From positions 62,001 through 126,000 of the forward strand of contig NZ_FMXM01000017.1 of assembly GCF_900103325.1 (NCBI RefSeq): a stretch of DNA of 64,000 nt, read 5' to 3'. The position numbers and the translations under genes are program-made. The first letter of the stretch is position 1, and the number at the start of each line of letters is the position of its first letter. Below the pieces are notes generated by a model. It was not told the origin of the DNA. It saw only the letters and a program-made list of their open reading frames with translations, and did not search any database. Positions 57,631 to 64,000 of this stretch are shown here, piece after piece. The stretch is from Mesorhizobium qingshengii (lineage in GTDB: Bacteria > Pseudomonadota > Alphaproteobacteria > Rhizobiales > Rhizobiaceae).

Positions 57631-59286
57631 ATGATGAGCACTCGACTGCCGCCTGCCTGGTCCAAGCATCTCAAGGTTCAATCCGGGCCAAAAATCACGC
57701 CGCCAAAAGCAATGCCTTTGCCGCGCGCGCAAGCCGATGATGTGTTGCTGAGACAGGCTCTTGAACTCCAGAAAGCGGAGCGGCTTCCGGAAGCTGAGGA
57801 GCTATGCCATCGCGTTCTCGCACGCTCGCCAAACCACGCCCTGGCTTTGTATATTCTCGGCACGCTTGGGCTTGGCTTCGACGATGAATTGGCCATTAAT
57901 TATTTTGCCCGCGCTGCCGCACGGGAGCCCAACAACCCATTCTACCAGCTGAGTTTGGGCGAAGCCTGCCTGAAGGTCGGCGACTACCCCCCGGCGATCA
58001 AACATCTGCAGCGCGCCTGCGAATTGAAGCCTGATCTGGTAGAGGCCCTCTGTGGCTTGGCACAGGCCTATGCCAAGTTTGACAAGGCCGACATGGCATT
58101 GCCTCTCTTCGAGAGGGCACTGGAGATCAATCGCGATCATTCGCAAGCCCGGATTGGCTTGGCGGATACATTTATCAACCTCGGACGGATGGACGAGGCA
58201 GCAATCTGTCTAAAGGAAGCCATCGCCCGGCGTATGAACGTGCCTGGAGCCTACCACTCTCTTGTGAATAGTCGAAAATTTTCCACCGAGCCGCCCGAAC
58301 TCAAGTCCATCCTGGACGAACTTGGCAAACCGGCGATTTCCGCCGACGAGTCGTACGGGTTTCATCTGGCGGCAGGCAAGGTTTTGAACGACCTTGGCCG
58401 TTATGACGAGGCGATGGATCATTTTCTCAAGGCCAAGACACTGAAGGCCCGTGATTTTGACATGGATTCCCATCGCAAGCGGGTCGATTCCCTGATCAGG
58501 CTATTCGATGCAGACTTTCTGGCAGCCAAAGCGGGGTATGGTAACCCGTCCGAAGCGCCCGTCTTTGTCCTCGGGATGCCGCGCTCGGGCACCACCCTGA
58601 CTGAGCAAATCTGCTCAAGCCATCCAGACGTTCACGGGGCGGGAGAGCTCACGAAAATGGGGCGAATAGCGGCCTCGCTCGGTTTGAAGCTGAAGCCGGG
58701 ACAATCTTTTGGAGAGTCAGTACGATCGATGACGATCCAGAAATCGCATGCGCTGGCTGAGGACTATCTATCCTACTTGCGTCTTTATTCGGCTACCGCG
58801 CCACGCATTATCGACAAAATGCCTCATAATTTCGAGCTTATCGGTCTCATAGCTATCCTTTTCCCGAACGCGCGATTTATTCATTGCAGGCGCGATGCAA
58901 TCGACAATTGTCTTTCTTGCTTCTTTTCAAACCTTCAAGAAGGCCACAGCTACAGTTACGACCTTAGGACTCTGGGGCTGGCCTATCGTGAGTATGATCG
59001 GCTCATGCGCCATTGGCAGACGATACTCCCGGGAAGAATTTTCGAGAATCGCTATGAAGACCTCATTTCGGACCAGGAAGGGCAATCGCGTCGCCTCATA
59101 GATCACCTTGGCTTGACCTGGGACGATGCCTGTCTTCGCTTTTTCAACAAGGCTGGGTCGGTCAGAACGATCAGCCGCTGGCAAGTTCGCCAGCCGATCT
59201 ACAAATCGTCTGTTAAGCGCTGGAAAAACTACGAAAGCAAGATCCCGCCATTGATCGAAGCCTTGGGCGATCTGGCTGAACGTTGA
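57631..59286 (+). CDS. TPR-sulfotransferase
   Basis: A 551-residue protein. Residues about 40-240 are tetratricopeptide repeats (AEELCHRVLARSPNHALALY, ACELKPDLVEALCGLAQAYA, ALEINRDHSQARIGLADTFI). From about residue 311 a sulfotransferase domain begins: VFVLGMPRSGTTLTEQICSS is the 5'-PAPS loop, followed by RIIDKMPHNFELIG, FIHCRRDAIDNCLSCFF (3'-phosphate region) and a C-terminal RYEDLISDQEGQSRRLIDHL. It transfers sulfate from PAPS to an unknown acceptor; TPR-containing members are thought to act on proteins or cell-surface glycans. No signal peptide, so cytoplasmic. Start ATG 57631 or 57634. Confidence 0.9.
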   Translation: MMSTRLPPAWSKHLKVQSGPKITPPKAMPLPRAQADDVLLRQALELQKAERLPEAEELCHRVLARSPNHALALYILGTLGLGFDDELAINYFARAAAREPNNPFYQLSLGEACLKVGDYPPAIKHLQRACELKPDLVEALCGLAQAYAKFDKADMALPLFERALEINRDHSQARIGLADTFINLGRMDEAAICLKEAIARRMNVPGAYHSLVNSRKFSTEPPELKSILDELGKPAISADESYGFHLAAGKVLNDLGRYDEAMDHFLKAKTLKARDFDMDSHRKRVDSLIRLFDADFLAAKAGYGNPSEAPVFVLGMPRSGTTLTEQICSSHPDVHGAGELTKMGRIAASLGLKLKPGQSFGESVRSMTIQKSHALAEDYLSYLRLYSATAPRIIDKMPHNFELIGLIAILFPNARFIHCRRDAIDNCLSCFFSNLQEGHSYSYDLRTLGLAYREYDRLMRHWQTILPGRIFENRYEDLISDQEGQSRRLIDHLGLTWDDACLRFFNKAGSVRTISRWQVRQPIYKSSVKRWKNYESKIPPLIEALGDLAER

Positions 59287-59564
59287 ACAGATGCGCTTCC
59301 TGCCGCGTGCACCGATCTCGGACTGCGTCCCAACGTAGGCGGCCCTGACAGAGGCCGAACACCAGCGGCTATGCCAGCGAACAATTTTCTGGCGGCGCCG
59401 CGCAGTTCACCTGACATCGCCGCGGTCAGCGTCGAAACGCATGTGCACGCGCCTTGCCCTGATCCGGCCTCCGAGTTGGAAAGCTTTCGCCAACGAAGCG
59501 GGCCGCCACGTCGCGGCGGCCGGCGCCCCCACAGCCCAAAGCCCTGGTACCATATGCCACGAAA

Positions 59565-59590
59565 AAACCCGGCGGTCGCCCGCCGGGTTT
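59565..59590 (-). terminator. Rho-independent terminator of the porin gene
   Basis: Perfect 11-bp stem AAACCCGGCGG / CCGCCGGGTTT with loop TCGC; on the minus strand it is followed by a T-run (TTTTTT before CGTGG). It lies about 24 bases downstream of the porin stop. Confidence 0.9.
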
Positions 59591-59613
59591 CGATTTCAGT
59601 CAGACGTAGCTGA

Positions 59614-60777
59614 TTAGAACGAGCGCTGGAAGCGGAGCATACCGCCGATGCTGCTCTTCTTGTCGGCATTCGTCCAGTTGGAGAAGTCGGCGTCGTCGAA
59701 CTTGCCTGCATTGAGGTAGTCGACTTCGGCCGTGACCGTGAAGCCGGGGACGATGTCGTAAGCGACGTTCGCGGCAACGCCGAGATTCTTCCATTCGTCA
59801 TACGAGATCTGGGCGTTGAACGAGGTCTTCTCGTTGAACTTGTAGGTGCCACCGCCCCACACTGCCCAGTTGCCGCCCCACTGCTTGTAGAAGCCGCGGC
59901 CGCCGGCCGGGATTGCCCAGGTCGCGTCGTTGAGGTTGCCGTCGGAGCCGTAGCCACCCATGACCCACAGAGACAGGGCGCTGGAGACGTTCACGTCCAA
60001 GCGGACCTTGCCAGCCACTTCTTCATAGTTGCTGTCATAAGCAACGACGCCGGTGATGGCGCCCCAGCCCTGCGTCCACTTCACGCCGCCGACGACATGC
60101 GGAACATAGCTGTCGATCGTGCCGACGACGCCCGCGCCTTCTTCGAGAGAGACCACGGCCGAGAAGCCGTTGCCCGCGTCGAAGTAGTACTGGACGACGT
60201 TGGTGTCGAAATCGCCGTAGGGGACGAGCGTATCCTGGATGACGTTGCCGGCGTAGCCGATGAACGTATCGAAGGCGGATTCGTCCTTACCGACGCGCAG
60301 GCCACCGAGCTGGATCCAGGCGAAATTCAGCGAGACACCCTTGTTGCCGGCAGGATTGCCCAGGAGATCGCCGCCGGTGGTGCTGGCGCCGTAGGCGTTG
60401 CGGTTGCCGAAATTGAAGCGGGTTTCGGTGTAGGTCTTCAAGGTGCCGAGTTCCGTTTCCTGGCCGGTCCAGGTCTTCAGCGTGAAGCGGGCGTTCTTGT
60501 ACCAGGTTGAGTGCTCGGTGCCGTCCTCATGGTCAAAGGACTTCGCGCCGTCATACGAGCCAACATCGCCCAGGCCGATGTCATAACGGACGTAGCCGCC
60601 GATGCGCAGGCAGGTTTCGGTGCCGGGGATGTAGAAGTAGCCAGCGCCGTAGACGTCGCAGATCTTGACGTATTCAGCGGGTTCCGGCTCGGCAACCACG
60701 ACGGCGTCGGCGGCGCGCGCACCGGAAACTGCGATCAGGGCCGCAGCGGAGCCGAGAAGAAGGCTCTTGATGTTCAT
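59614..60777 (-). CDS. Alphaproteobacterial porin (Omp2b/RopA family)
   Basis: A 387-residue 16-stranded general porin. Signal peptide MNIKSLLLGSAAALIAVSGA, cleaved at GARA-AD; mature start VVVAEPEPAEYVKICDVYGA with the conserved Cys and GAGYFYIPGTETCLRIGGYV typical of rhizobial/Brucella porins. The C-terminus is RFQRSF with terminal Phe. GGAGGT lies 7 bases before ATG 60777. A strong terminator follows. It should be an abundant outer-membrane diffusion channel. It is a core-type gene and its 1-kb upstream region is unusually long. Confidence 0.95.
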   Translation of the reverse strand: MNIKSLLLGSAAALIAVSGARAADAVVVAEPEPAEYVKICDVYGAGYFYIPGTETCLRIGGYVRYDIGLGDVGSYDGAKSFDHEDGTEHSTWYKNARFTLKTWTGQETELGTLKTYTETRFNFGNRNAYGASTTGGDLLGNPAGNKGVSLNFAWIQLGGLRVGKDESAFDTFIGYAGNVIQDTLVPYGDFDTNVVQYYFDAGNGFSAVVSLEEGAGVVGTIDSYVPHVVGGVKWTQGWGAITGVVAYDSNYEEVAGKVRLDVNVSSALSLWVMGGYGSDGNLNDATWAIPAGGRGFYKQWGGNWAVWGGGTYKFNEKTSFNAQISYDEWKNLGVAANVAYDIVPGFTVTAEVDYLNAGKFDDADFSNWTNADKKSSIGGMLRFQRSF

Positions 60778-61836
60778 TTTCTGACCTCCAGTCAAAAGTT
60801 AAAAAACGGGTCTGGGTATTCTTTGCTGAAGGACAGCGTTCCCTGCCCCATCCCCACTACCGAAAAAGATGCGCACCGCGCCGCTCCTTCGAAATCGACA
60901 TTACCCATGGGGCGGCGGTGTTCAACCACGATCGTACCCGCAATGCCTGGATCCCTGCGCTATCCCAGGGCTGTGTTGCAGAAACGTCACGATTTGGCCT
61001 CACTCCGAAAGTTCTCATTAACCATTGGCCCTCTGCAGCTCCTTGCAATCCTGGCGAATCCGGCGACGGGCCGCCGGAATTGCGGCGATGGTCCCGAGTC
61101 GTCGGCCAGGGAATTGCCGCAGAAACGCCGCATGGCGAAAGCGTCTAATCAGCAGAAGCCGGCTTCCTAAACCATTGGCCTCGGTGTCGCGAACATGCCG
61201 GCAATTCCCTACCAGCGGCGAGGAAGAGGTGGGCGGAATTCGAATGTGGCTTGGGCATCAGCCGCGTATGACCATCTACTATGCGCCAGCCGACCGATCC
61301 GCACCAATCGGAGACATCCGCTGAAATGGATCGGCAAGCGACGATCAAACCCCTTTTGTTTTTGCTATTTTTGCGCAACACGGGAGACGAAGAGCGATCC
61401 GTCCGACAGCGAGGGCATAGCCGCCGGCCGCTGTGAAAAAGGCCACCAGGAAGGCCCCAAAGGCCAATGGTCCTACCGATCTTGCTCGCTTTACCTTAGC
61501 AGGACCTGACGCTCGGCACTGAAGAAGGCACCGCTGCTGCGGGGACAGGCTGTCTGTCCCAGGGCGACGCTTGCCTGCACCGAAACCTCGGGCGAATTGC
61601 ATGAAGGCGGATGAAGCCTAAGAGGTTATCTGGTAAAGTAGCTTCGGCCAGACCAGTCTCCTGACAGCCAAGGGTGCATTCCTTGTGGACACTCAATCCT
61701 CCGGTTAGTGGAAAATCTTGCCGGCCCGCTGGTCTTGATGCTGATTGGCTGAGGAGTGGCTGCGGAAACAAGCAAATCCGCATATTCGAGACATCGGCAT
61801 CATTCAGTTGGTAGCGGTTCAAGGCAGGCAGTTGAC
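60778..61836. other. Long region upstream of the porin
   Basis: About 1 kb between divergent porin and antitoxin-like genes. A minus-strand frame at 61345-61602 encodes a hydrophobic stretch (GPLAFGAFLVAFFTAAGGYA) with no clear start site, possibly a small membrane protein or chance. The porin promoter lies near 60800-60900. No repeat or RNA gene is evident. Confidence 0.35.
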
Positions 61837-62535
61837 GTGACCACAAGACGACGTTTCTCGCGCAGGGGCAACATTGTTAAGCAGTCCAACCGGCAGTTGC
61901 TGGAAGATTCACTGGCCGCTGCCGTGACAAGGCTGATTAGTGAACACGACCCGACGATCGGAAAGCCGGCGCTTAGGATCGCGGCAAAATTGGCTGCGTT
62001 CATAGCATCCAGTGTTGCGGTCCAAACGCAGTCTGTTCAGCGCGCCCTGCCAACGGTCGAGGATAACCTTGAGCCTCTCGCTCGGGCACTCATGGTTCAG
62101 CTTGTTGAACAGGCGCAAGGACGTTTCGATCCTCGATTGAGCCGCTTCAAGGCGGTGCCTCCTCCGGCTCCATCGCAGTACCCGATCAGTCTGCCAGCTG
62201 ATTGGGCTGGGCCGGTAGCCGGTCCCACAGTGATAGAGAGACACTTTGGAATACCGAGGTCTACACTCTTCCGCTGGCAAAAACGCGACGAGGCCATTGC
62301 ACTTAAGACGGGCAGCAGCAGATTTGTTTTCCCCTTGAAGCAGTTCGTTGATGCTCGACCCGCTGACGGGATAGCAGCGTTGATAGCGGTCTTTGGCGAC
62401 CATCGGTCCACGTGGCAATGGCTGATGTCACCGAACGAAAAATTTGCTGCAACTCCGCCAATCGATGCCCTTCTGAGGGGCAAGGTTGCTGATGTGGTCG
62501 CCGCAGCGGGCCTTGCTTCGGAGCACGGCGCTTAG
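61837..62535 (+). CDS. Xre/MbcA/ParS-type antitoxin-like protein
   Basis: A 232-residue protein. The middle has a helix-turn-helix (IERHFGIPRSTLFRWQKRDE) and the C-terminus the toxin-binding pattern of MbcA/ParS antitoxins (HRSTWQWLMSPNEKF, PPIDALLRGKVADVVAAAGL). The N-terminal 90 residues are helical and unassigned. Start is uncertain: GTG 61837 with AAGGCAGG upstream, or GTG 61756 in the same frame. No RES-domain toxin gene lies next to it on either side within the window, so it is an orphan or works with a distant toxin. It sits between the porin and IS debris, typical of mobile TA genes. Confidence 0.6.
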   Translation: MTTRRRFSRRGNIVKQSNRQLLEDSLAAAVTRLISEHDPTIGKPALRIAAKLAAFIASSVAVQTQSVQRALPTVEDNLEPLARALMVQLVEQAQGRFDPRLSRFKAVPPPAPSQYPISLPADWAGPVAGPTVIERHFGIPRSTLFRWQKRDEAIALKTGSSRFVFPLKQFVDARPADGIAALIAVFGDHRSTWQWLMSPNEKFAATPPIDALLRGKVADVVAAAGLASEHGA

Positions 62536-62695
62536 AGCGTCTGGCGCCAGCCTAGCGCGTCGTCCGGCGCTCCGCGATCTGCATAGGCTCGTTGCCGCCA
62601 GGATGTGCCTAACCTCCGCTGAAAAACCTGTTCGTCGCATTGCTCAGTAACCGCTGTTCTCAGGCCACGGCCTTGAGTGGCGCGGGGGCGTAGGC

Positions 62696-62890
62696 CTAGG
62701 GCAGCAGGTCGTCGAGCTGGCTTTGCGGATGGCCTGCAACGATGCGGGTGATGACGTCAGCGAGGTAGGCATACGGGTCGACGCCGTTGAGCTTGCAGGT
62801 CTCGATCAGCGAGGCGACGGTCGCCCAGTGCACTCCACCGCCGTCGGAACCGGCGAAGAGCGCGTTCTTCCGATTGAGGGCCATCACCCG
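62696..62890 (-). pseudogene. IS66 transposase (TnpC) C-terminal fragment
   Basis: The frame contains LNRKNALFAGSDGGGVHWAT, VASLIETCKLNGVDPYAYLA and DVITRIVAGHPQSQLDDLLP, the usual end of IS66 TnpC. The stop is TAG directly after LLP, where a TGG codon (Trp, then AY) would continue to a TGA further on; the TAG is probably a nonsense change. The start of the fragment is broken upstream of the ALNRKN block. Confidence 0.8.
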
Positions 62891-62959
62891 TTCATTGTGC
62901 CCATGTCGGGGACGAACTGGAAGTTCATTATCGCTGGCATCCATATTTTGGCCGAAAGG

Positions 62960-63160
62960 TCAGCGTGCGGCGTGTGGAGCAGCGGGTAACTGGGCAGTTT
63001 CTCAAGGTGCAATCCCCATCGGGCATTGTCGTATCGATTCCAGGCTGGATGGTGGATTCAGCCGCTTGCGCGGGCATGACATTTGGCCCGCCACAGGTTG
63101 ATCTCACGGCCTTGTCTGATCTGAAGAGGCTGGTCATGCCGGTCGCTGTTTCCACAAACT
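62960..63160 (+). pseudogene. Partial recombinase-element accessory ORF
   Basis: The plus-strand frame reads VRRVEQRVTGQFLKVQSPSG, IVVSIPGWMVDSAACAGMTF and GPPQVDLTALSDLKRLVM. I associate this sequence with the small ORF preceding serine-recombinase genes in rhizobial mobile elements. Its 5' end is cut by the IS66 fragment. Confidence 0.45.
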
Positions 63161-63196
63161 TCCCAAGCGAGAATGGAATCGCACGGGAGAAAGTCG

Positions 63197-63376
63197 ATGA
63201 AACAGCACAACGTGCCTGCACCGACCTCGGGCAGGCAGATGAGCCTGATATTCGAACCCCACAGGCTGGAGGGGATGAACGAAGTGGAGCGGGCGAAGGC
63301 CTTGCTGACGCTCGCTCAAATCCTCATGCAGGCCGCCGGTCTGATCGTCGAGGAGCTCGATGATGACCAGCACTGA
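63197..63376 (+). CDS. Small ORF upstream of the recombinase
   Basis: A 59-residue protein (MKQHNVPAPTSGRQMSLIFE, ending LIVEELDDDQH). GGGAGAAAG precedes ATG 63197, and its stop overlaps the recombinase start. It probably belongs to the mobile element and is co-translated with the recombinase; function unknown. Confidence 0.5.
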   Translation: MKQHNVPAPTSGRQMSLIFEPHRLEGMNEVERAKALLTLAQILMQAAGLIVEELDDDQH

Positions 63377-63750
63377 TCTGATCCCAACTGCGCTCTTGAA
63401 GCGCAAGGCCGTCGTCTATGTACGCCAGTCGACGCAGTCCCAGGTCATGACCAACCTGGAGAGCCAGCGACGGCAATATGATCTGGTCGACATTGCGCGA
63501 CAGCGCGGCTTCGCCGATATCGAAGTCATCGACGACGATCTCGGCCGATCAGCAAGCGGAACAGTGGCGCGCCCCGGCTTCGATCGGCTGGTTGCATGGT
63601 TGTGCGCGGGCAAGATCGGCGCCGTATTGTGCCTGGACGCATCGAGGCTCGCACGCAATGGGCGGGACTGGCATCATCTGCTCGAGTTGTGTGGACTTGT
63701 CGAAGCCCGAGTCATCGACCACGATGGCGTCTACAACCCCTGCCTGCCTG
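63363..63750 (+). pseudogene. Serine recombinase N-terminal domain, truncated by IS66
   Basis: Begins MTSTDLIPTALLKRKAVVYV, then RQSTQSQVMTNLESQRRQYD with the catalytic-type R-Q-S segment, DDDLGRSASGTVARPGF and LCLDASRLARNGRDWHHLLE, the large-serine-recombinase N-terminal fold. At about residue 130 (DGVYNPCLP) the recombinase sequence ends and IS66 sequence begins on the other strand. The DNA-binding part is lost, so it is not functional. Confidence 0.75.
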
Positions 63751-64000
63751 TCGCGCGTAGATTTGAGACTGGCGGTAGAGCGGAAGGTGGTCGGCGTACT
63801 TGCCGACCAGCACATGGGCGACGGTCGCTTCGGTCGGGATGCCGCCTTCGATGAGACGCGATGGAGCCGGCGTCTGTACCACGACCTCCTCGCAGCTCCG
63901 GCAGGCATACTTCGGCCGGCGCGTGGCGATCACGCGGAACTGGGCCGGCACGATGTCGAGGCGCTCGGAACGATCCTCGCCCATGACGTGCAGCATTCCC
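63750..64000 (-). mobile_element. IS66 transposase N-terminal part, runs off the window
   Basis: Minus-strand frame with the zinc-finger region (PAQFRVIATRRPKYACRSCE) and KYADHLPLYRQSQIYARQ, residues roughly 130-230 of TnpC. The true start lies beyond 64000. It stops abruptly where the recombinase fragment begins near 63750. It may be the other half of the same IS66 copy as the fragment at 62696-62890. Confidence 0.75.

Overview
The window looks like accessory chromosome (or megaplasmid-type) DNA of a GC-rich alphaproteobacterium of the Rhizobiales, most likely a Mesorhizobium-like rhizobium. The basis is an alphaproteobacterial Omp2b/RopA-type porin, a YhaO/YhaN-like repair pair, FixK/FNR-type palindromes, rhizobial IS66/recombinase debris and the overall codon style. 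I found no tRNA, rRNA or CRISPR array. This taxonomic call is inference from protein style, not a database result.

Layout. 0.3-5.0 kb: a minus-strand pair for an SbcCD-like nuclease and ATPase (YhaO, YhaN). 5.4-6.7 kb: a glucoamylase-family protein. 7.4-8.5 kb: a 43-codon small ORF, an IS481 remnant and an AT-rich leader. 8.5-21.7 kb: a 3404-residue protein of unknown function, three tandem paralogues of about 235 residues and a DUF6916-like protein. 21.8-24.0 kb, opposite strand: three microcystin-dependent-protein/phage-tail-collar proteins and a GNAT acetyltransferase. 24.3-29.1 kb: an autotransporter with about nine Ig-like (He_PIG) repeats. 29.5-37.8 kb: a compact plus-strand run of a secreted multicopper oxidase, a tyrosinase, a LodA/GoxA-like CTQ quinoprotein oxidase, a small conserved partner and a LodB-like flavoprotein. 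38.3-45.1 kb: a GntR regulator and a secreted 1890-residue DUF11-repeat protein with a peptidoglycan-binding domain and a perfect TTGAT-N4-ATCAA box upstream. 45.4-48 kb: a decayed stretch with a probable SIR2/DUF4020-type fragment, a truncated RND adaptor, an ArsR regulator and a broken LuxR domain. 48.2-54 kb: DUF2092 and a small secreted protein, then DUF3604, an AraC-type remnant, a PpiC foldase and a HupE/UreJ-like membrane protein, with a second FNR/FixK-type box. 54-60.8 kb: an IS630 remnant, a nucleotidyltransferase-fold protein, an outer-membrane MetA-like protein, a TPR-sulfotransferase and a porin with a clear terminator. 61.8-64 kb: an orphan Xre/MbcA/ParS-type antitoxin-like protein and interleaved fragments of IS66 and a serine recombinase element.

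The two most unusual segments are adjacent. The first (8.5-29 kb) is a surface/fibre-like set: giant beta-rich protein, paralogue trio, tail-collar trio, autotransporter. The second (29.5-37.8 kb) gathers three mechanistically different amine/phenol oxidases with the maturation flavoprotein of one of them. One hypothesis is that the oxidases make quinones and aldehydes that modify or cross-link the neighbouring extracellular proteins, as laccase, phenoloxidase and lysyl oxidase do in animal matrices. An alternative is that each segment is an independent accessory module (for example a melanin/antimicrobial H2O2 locus beside a surface-protein locus).
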